This document shows positions 47,701 through 55,702 of a stretch of 64,000 nucleotides of DNA, one piece after another (the first letter of the stretch is position 1; each line of letters starts with the position of its first letter). The translations under genes were made by a program, and so were the position numbers. The notes beneath the pieces are model-generated. The model was not told where the DNA came from. It searched no databases and saw nothing but the letters and a program-made list of their open reading frames with translations. The DNA comes from Monocercomonoides exilis (Eukaryota; Preaxostyla; Oxymonadida; Polymastigidae): assembly GCA_001643675.2 (NCBI GenBank), contig LSRY02000016.1, positions 124,001 to 188,000 on the forward strand. Reading direction: 5' to 3'.

Positions 47701-49651
47701 GTTCACAGAAGAAGACAGAAACGAGGGATTCCTGTCATTTGACTCTGGGAAAGCCAGCTTCAATGGGGATCCAACACTCCAATCCTATTCTGAGGATGAA
47801 AGCTTTCCTACCAGCCAGTTCTACATGAGTGAGAAAGGGGCCAGTGACAATTCAGTCCTTCAGCAACCGCTGATGCTGCCTCCACCTCCTCCTCTTCCGC
47901 ACTCGCCCCGCAGCTGCCCACCTGCTTCTCCTATTCTTCCTCCTCAGCCACATCAAACACCCTTTTCAGACTACACCCCAGACTCTGTTCTTTGTTCACC
48001 CCAGTTTGAAAGCACCCAAAGCTCAGACAAATTCGCATATCCAATCAGTAATAATAATAATACTAGCTCATATCACAATCCTTCAATGGAAATGGCTCCT
48101 CAATGCTCAACTGCTTTATCATCCACTCAATCCAAACCTGCTCAAATTCTGTCTGACACATTGGCATGCTCCCGCGGCTGCATCGCGCGGGGCCCAGTTC
48201 TTTCGTGTGAAGTGGATGATGAGGGAAACCTGACTCCCAGAAGACGCATTTTGACGATGCAAGACGAAGCAGGTGTGTCACAGCCATCGCTGAGACAGAC
48301 AGGAAGAAAGCCTCCTTCACAGCAGCTGATCAGAGGGAGGTTTTTGGCTGCTGCAAAAGAAAAGAAAGAAGAAGGAGAAGGAGAAGGAGAAGGAGACAAA
48401 GAATGTCCAGCACTTGTGCTAAAAGGAGAAGTGGTTCCTTCAAAACTCTCTTCAGAATCATTTCTACCAAGTTTAACAGTCGCCCCTACCCATTCGCTCC
48501 ATCTTGATTCGACTATTCCTCATCAGCCACCAGCAACACCTGAGCTCGAAGAGGAGGAACTGTCATCGACCACTCAAACACATTCATTGCCTCATACTGA
48601 CTCTGCCCCATTTCCATCTCCTTCTACTCCTCCTTCTTCCTCTCCACGTTCTTTTGCTGTTAACGCTTTTTCTCCTGCTTCTGTTTCAGAGAAGCATCAA
48701 AATACTTCCTCTTCGCCTTCAAATGACAATTCAGATTCAATTTCTGTCTCTTCTCAAAATCAATGTTCTTCTTCAAGTTCTCCATCAACTTCTCCTTCGG
48801 ATGCCTCTCAAACTGATTGTCAGGTTGCACAAGACTCCACTTCATCACCCAACATTTCATCTCTTTCTTCATCTCATCCATCATCTCCAAAAGACGACTC
48901 CCAAATAAGTTCATCTGAAGGCAAAGATGCAAACAGCACTTCAGATAGCCAATTGCAGTCTTCACCTTCACTTTCACCTTCATCTTCTCCTTCTCCTTCT
49001 CCTCCTGCTGCTGCACAGCTGTCAAAGACATTGTCACATCCGAGTCTCCGGTCGCCAAATAAATCAAATTCTTCCTCCAATTTGAGGCATCTGAGCAACA
49101 CTCTGGATGATGCGCCATCTGCTCGTAAGCAACACAATCTGAGCAAAACAGCCACACAGCCAACGATGCAGATGGCGAGCGGGCATCCTCTCATTGGAGA
49201 CAAGTCTGTTGGGCTGCGCCCTTTGATTGAGTTCGAAGGCGAGGCACGACAAGATCTTCGGCAGCGGCACACCGCCAACCGCCTTTCAAGAAGCCAGAGC
49301 GAGAATGTGTTTTCAGACCTGACGACAAGCATCCGTGTGAAAGGGCAGCCCAAAATATACACTCCTTCTTTCCCCACTTCTGCAGAAGACTATCACCAAT
49401 GCACAAAATCTGCAACAAATTCGTCCTTAGCGGCAGTTCAGTCTCCAAGACGCTTCTCTGTTAAGCAGCTGACAGATACAACTGACAGAGCAGATGATAA
49501 TGCAGCAACGAGCTCAACTTCTTCATTGGCTTTTTTGTGCTTATCGGGAAAGCCACTTTCCTCTCCAAATGGAGAATCGTCTGCTCAATCTGTGGTTGAA
49601 AGGAATTCTGATCGTCCTCTTCCTCGTTTTCAAAAAGAAAATTTGGCTTAA
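44768..49651 (+). CDS. ZSWIM2: ZSWIM2-like protein: SWIM, RING, ZZ, RING, with long disordered tail
   Basis: A single open frame of 1,627 residues starts at ATG 44768. The domain order is a SWIM finger (CSC...DLCVHIAF, about residues 58-75), a first RING (CAICQEEM ... VHTRCLGFW ... CPFCRAEW, about 153-203), a ZZ finger (CSECRMSP ... LRCMICSDYNLCVECYRRG, about 220-265) and a second RING (CAVCHNEL ... CGHLFHAGC ... CPIDNMP, about 350-400). This SWIM-RING-ZZ-RING order is the hallmark of ZSWIM2/MEX, a ubiquitin E3 ligase described from testis. The remaining about 1,200 residues are Ser/Pro-rich, without domains I recognise, and contain many simple-codon runs. E3 activity is likely from the intact RING cysteines; the substrates are unknown. 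The tail is far longer than in animal ZSWIM2. Confidence 0.88.
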   Translation: MSRETPWVNKSDESTDALLQLASHSGLLVIQNVGPLSFVIRDANGRKNKVSLGGVNICSCQKRRGDLCVHIAFVVTRVFRIPTTNPLAWQRGYIDRELTQLLKGSVISQQQEMIHHRRSSSPASHSSSSSSSSNKERPVVEQRAIGPDSICAICQEEMNIKQPLSYCRFGCGNSVHTRCLGFWAQHNKSIGNTINCPFCRAEWGPIETAAPPRSTCPFVHSRSSCSECRMSPIVGPKLRCMICSDYNLCVECYRRGAHSRHSFQCYDTNSCMPRLLSGSALGGRTRIDGLSPSEISELQQREITPEDYALLLQLDEVHTQARKFPLSLRLITLLLDASSSSEQSQSIGTCAVCHNELYPAEGETDPSKRIRSLACGHLFHAGCIDKQLLLSDLCPIDNMPAIDYASLVDVEDAVKEKIMAARKSKPHSHPSSPHLSTKDSPSSSSSSSSFSSSSAEQHIGHLKSGHLRDEHLTKMESGIPNLMLDGISIEAHHSKNGSSDMTSSSSISQLSSPTATSLSASPQPHSQSSDQLDLNLFASTPHSTHIDPFIPPPLRLPSRSRSQSRHSHQPQQLQPQKPGSLGRVARGRSLISPFRSASASREKSASPGTFSSAQRFTPVAREDVSSLVLAPFQQPDLHIGQSSGADTQTRNLSSNRYDRTRQLQNEYHATSERRPKQNPHTPPSMQTRTALLFEVMGRRLDGGAEQAAPTSQRRTPQSEQTRAALHTQRAMKMRQANPTRHSSQSGTPPSIVAERILPLLQPIVTAQAPTFTRTTDTAGGSFPSSFPSSSASMQLLQQNLMLSSPSGFALSPENSFSSGEMQTDSANITSIQLDPIADDEDHHLESGSSTSRPSSQEYHLLSAARINRSADQKPGGTLYRGHVGLSAHSSSSSSSSLNVLESDYENALADERSNYYANGGGEVNNESHSQQFQRTSSFDKSAMQPSVIIGSAKSRSRRGSDSLAAAGPFYSAANATREFTEEDRNEGFLSFDSGKASFNGDPTLQSYSEDESFPTSQFYMSEKGASDNSVLQQPLMLPPPPPLPHSPRSCPPASPILPPQPHQTPFSDYTPDSVLCSPQFESTQSSDKFAYPISNNNNTSSYHNPSMEMAPQCSTALSSTQSKPAQILSDTLACSRGCIARGPVLSCEVDDEGNLTPRRRILTMQDEAGVSQPSLRQTGRKPPSQQLIRGRFLAAAKEKKEEGEGEGEGDKECPALVLKGEVVPSKLSSESFLPSLTVAPTHSLHLDSTIPHQPPATPELEEEELSSTTQTHSLPHTDSAPFPSPSTPPSSSPRSFAVNAFSPASVSEKHQNTSSSPSNDNSDSISVSSQNQCSSSSSPSTSPSDASQTDCQVAQDSTSSPNISSLSSSHPSSPKDDSQISSSEGKDANSTSDSQLQSSPSLSPSSSPSPSPPAAAQLSKTLSHPSLRSPNKSNSSSNLRHLSNTLDDAPSARKQHNLSKTATQPTMQMASGHPLIGDKSVGLRPLIEFEGEARQDLRQRHTANRLSRSQSENVFSDLTTSIRVKGQPKIYTPSFPTSAEDYHQCTKSATNSSLAAVQSPRRFSVKQLTDTTDRADDNAATSSTSSLAFLCLSGKPLSSPNGESSAQSVVERNSDRPLPRFQKENLA

Positions 49652-50265
49652 ATAATTTTTAATTTACATATAAATAAAATGATTTATTCACTGGGCTTTT
49701 ATGATTGCTTGTGATTTCAATTATGCAAAAAATCCACTAATCTTTCAAATCAGTTTAAACCTAAGTGTTTTCAATGCATTGATATCGAGCATTAGTTTCA
49801 CAATATCCGCATTTTGTGGATATCTTTTTATTGTATTTTGTTCAGGTGAAAATATTCTTTTGTTGTTATTTCAAAATTAGAAAATTTTTTGAAAATTTCA
49901 GAATTTTATTATTACAATGAATTTTGCATTTTAAGTTATTAACAGATGGATTTCAAATAAAAATTTGCTGTACAAATTATTTTTTTTCATTTTTTTAAAT
50001 GAGTTTTCCAAAATGAAGTAATCAGAGACTTTTATGATGAAAGATTTTTTTTTTTTTTTTTCATCAAAAATTTTTGCTTTTAACTTTCCAAAAATTTTGT
50101 TTAACTTTCATAAATTATCAATCAGATTATTTCAGTCAACGCAAAATCAATGAAGATAGGCATTTTTTATTTTTTTGATGTTTTGCATCCCGAAATAAAT
50201 AAAAAACTTGTTCTCCACTTTAATTATTCGTTGATATTAACAATTTTATTTCATGGAAAATGCAT

Positions 50266-50659
50266 ATATTGCATTAAATACCGGACATCGCACAAAATAC
50301 AGGACAAGATCGATTTCTCAATAACTGCAAGAGGAATAATTCTGACAATTTTCCTCAAAATATATCTCATCAATGAAAACTCATTTGATATTGAAAAACT
50401 TTCAAAAATGCTTCATTTGTGCTCAGAAAAAAGTTATTTTTAAAATCTCGAAGAAATAGGATTTTGAGTTTCTCAGAGATTTTAAAAATAACTTTTTTCT
50501 GAGCACAAATGAAGCATTTTTGAAAGTTTTTCAATATCAAATGAGTTTTCATTGATGAGATATATTTTGAGGAAAATTGTCAGAATTATTCCTCTTGCAG
50601 TTATTGAGAAATCGATCTTGTCCTGTATTTTGTGCGATGTCCGGCATTTTATGCAATAT
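50266..50659. repeat. Fold-back (palindromic) element C, copy 2
   Basis: The arms of about 180 bp are almost perfect reverse complements. The left arm contains CCGGACATCGCACAAAATAC and the right arm contains its reverse complement. The inner arms GTTATTTTTAAAATCTC / GAGATTTTAAAAATAAC flank a loop of about 26 nt with AATAGGATTTTGAG. The same loop and similar arms occur at 7889-8248. Transcribed, it would make a long hairpin. It has no coding capacity. Confidence 0.85.
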
Positions 50660-50984
50660 CTGTGCGAATTTTCATCAAATTTCTGTGCTTACTAATAAAA
50701 CGTCACTGAAATGGAAGCAAAACGAAAACAACGTTGTTATTTCCGTTATCGTGAAGTTACTTGAGTGGGAACAAAAAATTAATAAAAATGCGAAGTTTTT
50801 GTTTTATTTGAAATTCAAGCAAAAGGAAGTTTAAAAAAAAAATCAGTCAATTGTTTATTTTTCGAACCTTTTTGTATTGCTCTATATAAAATTTATATGA
50901 ACAAACTATAAAAAAAATTATTATTGTCTTTTTTTTTTGATTCTCTTTATTAAGGACACACCAGCACTTTCCATTTTTAACATA

Positions 50985-51295
50985 CGTGGGGGAAAATATG
51001 GACTTTCAAGCTTTTTTTGCCCAAGGCATTGAAAAATTGCTTTTCTCATAACTTTATTTCACTTTCTCGGATTACAAAATAAATTTGATTTTCATATCTG
51101 CAAACAGGCATTGTTGAAATCAAAACACAATGTTTTGTGACATTGCTCGTATTTCATAAAATGAACCCATTTTTATTATGTTTTTTGATCTCAAAAAGTC
51201 AATGAAAAGTGCATAATTTTTCAATGAAAATGCCTGAAGTGAAGTATTTTGCCCCTTGTGAAAAAAAAAAAAAAAAAGAAAAAATTTAAATTGAA
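50985..51295 (+). repeat. Dispersed repeat A, copy 4
   Basis: This is the best-kept copy. It starts with GGGGGAAAATATGGACTTTC, followed by AAGCTTTTTTTGCCC, AACTTTATTTCACTTTCTC, CACAATGTTTTGTGACA, TCTCAAAAAGTCAATGAAAAG and AATGCCTGAAGTGAAG. It ends in an A-rich tail of 17 A. The A tail and internal order hint at a retroposed, SINE-like element, but no Pol III box was identified with confidence. Confidence 0.7.
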
Positions 51296-51442
51296 TATAT
51301 TTCATTTATTCTTTTTCACATTAAAAATTAAGAATTATGTCCACCAATTGAATTTGAATCCGAAATAACAATTAAAAAGAAAAAAATTCAACAATAAATA
51401 TAAACTATATAACCGAAGATGTAAATCAGGTTTTCCGCATTA

Positions 51443-51515
51443 GGGGTGTTAGCTCAATTGGTAGATCGCTCGCTTCGCATGCGAGAGGCAGCGGGATCGA
51501 AGCCCGCACACTCCA
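51443..51515 (+). tRNA. tRNA-Ala (anticodon CGC)
   Basis: The 73-nt gene folds as a cloverleaf. The acceptor GGGGTGT pairs with ACACTCC (one G-T), with discriminator A at 51515. The anticodon stem CTCGC/GCGAG encloses loop TTCGCAT with anticodon CGC, and the T stem is GCGGG/CCCGC. The D stem GCTC/GATC has one mismatch (C-T) compared with the usual GAGC. The A-box-like TTAGCTCAATTGG and B-box-like GGGATCGAAGCCC are present. There is no intron and no encoded CCA. Confidence 0.95.
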
Positions 51516-51518
51516 AGC

Positions 51519-51529
51519 TTTTTCTTTTT
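51519..51529 (+). terminator. Pol III terminator of tRNA-Ala
   Basis: Two T5 runs separated by one C lie four bases after the tRNA, the usual RNA polymerase III stop signal. Confidence 0.75.
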
Positions 51530-51819
51530 GTAATTTGTTCTTTTAATGATAATCATCTCTTTTTTCGTCGAACATAAAAATATTTTTTTGCTGAGCTGTT
51601 AATAAAAGTTATAATATATTGTTAGCTATTTCTCTATGTTTTTAGACAATTCATTCCTTTCATTAATTAAAAAGTATTAATTATTATTGTCACATAAGTC
51701 TTTGTTTTTAATTGTAATATTGATGAAATGAGAAATTCATATTAAATAAAAACTGAAGAAAAAATATTAATATAGTTTAATAAAAGAACATTAATATGAA
51801 AACACTAAAATGAAAACAA

Positions 51820-52129
51820 TTATTTCTTGGAAAAAATGAAAGAAATTTCAGTAGGAAGACAGCAGATAGCACAGGTATCTTCATGTTGATTCTGGCACTT
51901 TGTGCATTCATCACAATTTCTTTTTCACAACACAAAAAACATCAAATTTTTATCATACATTTATTTCTTTCCGCTCAAGAAGATCTGTTGTAAATTTTGT
52001 TGCATCAAAAAGCTCTTTGTCTTTTTTGAAATACAAATATAGAAATTATTTGATTTTAAATGTTTAAAATCAATATATTCCTTCACAACATCCAATGATC
52101 ATTTTATCCCATAGTTTCATCGTGTTCAT
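51820..52129 (-). pseudogene. Possible small Cys-rich gene or gene remnant
   Basis: Three coding-like pieces lie in order on the minus strand. The first is an ATG at 52129 (MNTMKLWDKMIIGC) followed by a GTGAAG donor. The second reads KELFDATKFTTDLLERKEIN and is followed by a GTATGA donor. The last reads NCDECTKCQNQHEDTCAICC and ends at TAA 51820-51822. The C-x2-C-x2-C-x8-C-x2-C spacing suggests metal binding. The last junction does not keep frame with the splice sites visible, so it is either a remnant or wrongly modelled. I do not recognise the family. Confidence 0.25.
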
Positions 52130-52256
52130 TATGATTTATGGGATTATTTCTTTGATGAAGGAGATGTAAATAAAAAAAAAATTTTTTTTTTAAAAAGTGT
52201 GTTTTGATTATGTTATAAACATAAAAATAATTCTTAAAACATTATATTTTTCAATT

Positions 52257-54386
52257 CTAAATACTCTCAGAAACAATAGAATTTTTGCTTTGTCTATAAA
52301 GAATGCCAAGTTCTTTCATCATTTCTTTTCCAGATAACCCAGGATGCTTGGTCTTAAAATCTTCTCTATTGCGTTTCACAAATTCCATGAAAGGATTTAA
52401 CTTTTGATTCCTTACATTTTCTTCATTCTCGGTTTGATTTTTGCTGTTTTCATCATTTTCCATATGAGTTGAGGATTTTGCTTTTTCCTTCTTTTGAGTG
52501 GGAATAAAAACCAATTTCCCCGAACATACTCCGCAACGAACCTTTTCAACATCAATCGATTTAGAATGGCGCCTGTACATTTGTCCGCAAATTTCACACT
52601 TCCATTGATATTTGTATTGTATTTCATAATGGTGATATGTGCTCACTTCCACGCCAATTCGACTTTTTGTTCTTCTCCCCCATTTTCTAAAGGTTTGCCC
52701 ATGATGCCTCGTGTCGTGCTCTTTGTCAATGAAGCTTTTAGCTAAATGACACATCTCGTGTGCCATTGTAGAGACAAGACTATCAAAGTTCGTTATAACT
52801 TTTGTAGACAATGCAATTCTTGCGGATTCTGGAATTTCAATAACTTCTTCAAGGCTTTGCATTGAATTTTCTGTTGAAGCAGCACAAGAACTTTCACATT
52901 CGCTTTTTTTCTCGCTGATTTTTTTAATTTTCTTCCATGTTGTAAAGGCTGTTCCAGCTGTTGTTCGAAGGGTTTTAGACCATTCAATCTTCGTTTCACT
53001 TGGAAGACGATCGTCAAATACTCGCTTGTTTATGAAAGCGAAAACAGCAGCTGCCAACTCGTTTCTGTGGCGAGCAAATTGATACTCACTATACATTCGA
53101 GGCGATGAAGGGAGTTTTGATAGCATAGCAAATGCGGCTGGTGTCAGCGGAGTTGGAATATGCTTTGGCTTACGTAATGGAGTTGATTTTTTCGTTGAAG
53201 AAATTATAAAAGATTGCGAAGGCTTACCAGATTGACTTTCCATTATCTTGTTCATTGGAGTGCTGGAAATAAAAGAAGAATGTGTGGCAGAAGGCAATGA
53301 AGAAGAAGATGGTTCTAATAATGAAGAAGGCGTAGAAGAAAATGGATTGGTTCTATCTTTTGATTTAATAGAAGGCGTGACAAAAATTGGAAATTCATCA
53401 GAAAGTGTTGATATTTTGGATTCAATCGTTTTCAAAGGGGAGGAATTTTCATTTTTATGTTGAGATAAAATTTGAGGCAAATGAAAACGAGGAGGTGGAG
53501 GCGTAAGAACATTCGAAAGAAACAAGTCTCCGGACGATGTTGGTTTTAGAAGAAAAGAAGATAACATAACATCTGAAGCAGCGTCATTTTGCAAAGTTAG
53601 TGGAGGAGCAAATCTTTTTTGAGAAATGCATTTCGAATTTGGTATAATATTTCTTATTGCTGGCTGCTCTCTTTGAGGCGTCTTTTTTGGATAAAGTTCT
53701 TCTAACGATGAATCACCACTTTCATTTTCACTTTCACTATCCTCGTCGGTGAAAATATCTGGATTATTCTTCAGAAAAAATTCATAAGAATCGCTATCAT
53801 CTTCACTTTCCTCTTCAACAGATTCAAAAATTTCTTTTTCCTTATCCCTAAATCTTCTTTTTTCAGAAACGGAAGGTTGACTTATGTTCTTTATGAACGC
53901 TTCTTTTGGTTCAAAATCCATTTTTTCAGTTTCAAAAATGACATCAGAAATATCTTCATTCTCTTTTTGAGAAGAATGTTCACTATGTGTAAAATTTGTG
54001 CATTCTTTTTCATTCTTTTTATCACTTTCATCTTCGAAATCATGTAAGTCCAAAAGAGCAGGAGAATCACAAGTTTGATTCAAATAAAAGTCACCACCAT
54101 GTAAAATTTTTTCTTGAAATTCTTCTTCAGAAATAGGTTCTGGCTGGACTATATCAGTTTCGGATATAAGCATTGGCTCATCGTCATCATCGTCATCATC
54201 ATAAATAGATTCTCGAATTTCATCTTCCTTTGACTTCGCATCAACTAATAAAACAATAAAAAATGACAAAAGCAAGTCAAGGCTCACAAACAATTCATTA
54301 TCTAACAACAAACGTTTAATTGAAGACATCCAAGCATAGTTTTCGCATAATCGCTGCAATAAAGCTTTTGAATTCGGTGAATTCAT
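52257..54386 (-). CDS. GCNA: GCNA-like SprT metalloprotease with acidic N-terminus
   Basis: An about 709-residue protein starts at ATG 54386 (a TTG lies one codon upstream) and ends at TAG. The N-terminal 400 residues are acidic and Ser-rich (YDDDDDDEPML, EEESEDDSDSYEFFL), typical of the disordered part of germ cell nuclear antigen. The SprT domain follows: ELAAAVFAFINKRVFDDRLP, IEWSKTLRTTAGTAFTTW and the zinc protease motif MAHEMCHLA (HExxH near residue 540). Next is HGQTFRKWGRR and a zinc ribbon (CEICGQMY ... RCGVCSGKL). It ends with an HMG-box-like helix (NPFMEFVKRN ... HPGLSGKEMMKELG), as in GCNA. GCNA/SPRTN-type proteases act on DNA-protein crosslinks, notably in germ cells; that role is inferred by family. 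It is divergent from RPL8. Confidence 0.88.
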   Translation of the reverse strand: MNSPNSKALLQRLCENYAWMSSIKRLLLDNELFVSLDLLLSFFIVLLVDAKSKEDEIRESIYDDDDDDDEPMLISETDIVQPEPISEEEFQEKILHGGDFYLNQTCDSPALLDLHDFEDESDKKNEKECTNFTHSEHSSQKENEDISDVIFETEKMDFEPKEAFIKNISQPSVSEKRRFRDKEKEIFESVEEESEDDSDSYEFFLKNNPDIFTDEDSESENESGDSSLEELYPKKTPQREQPAIRNIIPNSKCISQKRFAPPLTLQNDAASDVMLSSFLLKPTSSGDLFLSNVLTPPPPRFHLPQILSQHKNENSSPLKTIESKISTLSDEFPIFVTPSIKSKDRTNPFSSTPSSLLEPSSSSLPSATHSSFISSTPMNKIMESQSGKPSQSFIISSTKKSTPLRKPKHIPTPLTPAAFAMLSKLPSSPRMYSEYQFARHRNELAAAVFAFINKRVFDDRLPSETKIEWSKTLRTTAGTAFTTWKKIKKISEKKSECESSCAASTENSMQSLEEVIEIPESARIALSTKVITNFDSLVSTMAHEMCHLAKSFIDKEHDTRHHGQTFRKWGRRTKSRIGVEVSTYHHYEIQYKYQWKCEICGQMYRRHSKSIDVEKVRCGVCSGKLVFIPTQKKEKAKSSTHMENDENSKNQTENEENVRNQKLNPFMEFVKRNREDFKTKHPGLSGKEMMKELGILYRQSKNSIVSESI

Positions 54387-54576
54387 CAATCCACAATTTT
54401 TAAAATCTGTTCATGAATAAATTATGGAAGGCTTTGTTTCTGGATCAAACTTGTAAGGGATTTTCCTCTTGGTAAAAATTTGTTTGTATTTTCTTTATAA
54501 CACAAAAATTTTGTTAAAAAGTAATGTGTTTCCATTTTATTTATTATATTACTATATATACATAAAGAACAGATAC
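54387..54576. promoter_or_regulatory. Short divergent intergenic region GCNA/RPL8
   Basis: The 190 bp lie between the two start codons, are AT-rich and must carry both promoters. I identified no named motif. Confidence 0.4.
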
Positions 54577-55414
54577 ATGGGACGTGTTATTCGTTCGCAA
54601 AGGAAAGGAGGGAGCGCTTTATTCAAATCCCACGTTCACAACCGAAAAGGTTCTGCAAAATTGCGTGCTATTGATTACGCAGAAAAGCACGGATATATCA
54701 AGGGAGTTGTCAGAAGAATTATCCATGATCCAGGGCGTGGAGCACCTCTTGCAATTGTTGAGTTCCGTCACCCATATAAGTACAAGAAGAGACATGCAAC
54801 TTTCATTGCAACTGAAGGAATGTACACAGGACAATTCATTTACTGCGGAAAGAAAGGTATTTTTTGATTTTTAAGTTTATCGTTGATTAAAGATATTATT
54901 AATAATAATTTTTCTCATACCGTCAGCTGCCATCGATGTGGGAAATGTTCTTCCAGTTTCATCACTGCCAGAAGGTACAGTCATCTGCAACGTTGAATCA
55001 AAAGCTGGAGACCGTGGTGTTCTTGCTCGCTGCTCTGGAAACTCTGCAGCCGTTGTTAGCCACAACCACGAAACAGGAAAGACACGTCTTCGTCTTCCAT
55101 CAGGTTCAAAAAAGATTATTCCTTCATCATGCCGTGCAATGATCGGTATTGTTGCTGGAGGTGGTCGTAATGAGAAGCCAATCATGAAGGCTGGTGTTTG
55201 CTATCACAAATACAAGGCAAAGCGTAGAGGATGGCCAGCAGTGCGTGGTGTTGCAATGAACCCTGTCGATCACCCTCATGGTGGTGGTAACCATCAACAC
55301 ATTGGTGTGCCAACAACAGTCGCCAGAAACAGGCCAGCTGGTCAGAAGATTGGTCTTATTGCTGCCCGTAGAACAGGTCGTCGTCTGGGTCGTGTACAGG
55401 CAAAGAACGAGTAA
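54577..55414 (+). CDS. RPL8: 60S ribosomal protein L8 (uL2)
   Basis: Two exons, 54577-54856 and 54927-55414, are joined across a 70-bp intron (GTATTT...GTCAG) in phase 1, giving 255 residues, the usual length for eukaryotic uL2. The start [11 protein letters not shown] and the segments [49 protein letters not shown] and [19 protein letters not shown] match RPL8 throughout, including the conserved histidines near the peptidyl transferase centre. It is a core component of the large ribosomal subunit. The clean TAA end supports the standard genetic code for TAA. Confidence 0.98.
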
Positions 55415-55702
55415 TTGATTTTAATCATTTATACTCGAATTTTTCCTTTGCTGTAAAATTAATAAAAATAATTTATCAAAAAAATTAGAAATATTTTTAT
55501 CCAGTTCGAAATAAAAGCATTTATAAAAAATGAAAAAGAAAAGAAAGAAAGGTCATGAAAAAACATTTCACTTGCTAAGCATTTTGCTTTCCGTTGTGCG
55601 AGTTTCAAACAAAGATAACAAATGATTGACTGAAAAATCACACCCATCATAAAAAAGAGTGCACGTTGTTTTTTTCAGTATTTGCTGGATTTCTTTTGGT
55701 GT

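Larger units (their letters stand above)
49652..52256. other. Repeat-bearing intergenic block with tRNA
   Basis: The 2.6 kb contain a fold-back element (50266-50659), dispersed repeat A copy 4 (about 50985-51295), tRNA-Ala (51443-51515) and a possible small gene (51820-52129). The remainder is AT-rich with homopolymer runs (for example T runs near 50050 and an A run near 51261). Confidence 0.75.

Noticed and set aside
54243-54291. Intron in the 5' part of the GCNA gene (GTTTGT...TTATTAG)
   Set aside because: The hydrophobic reading looks intron-like, but removing it breaks the frame, so the open frame was kept; an error here remains possible.
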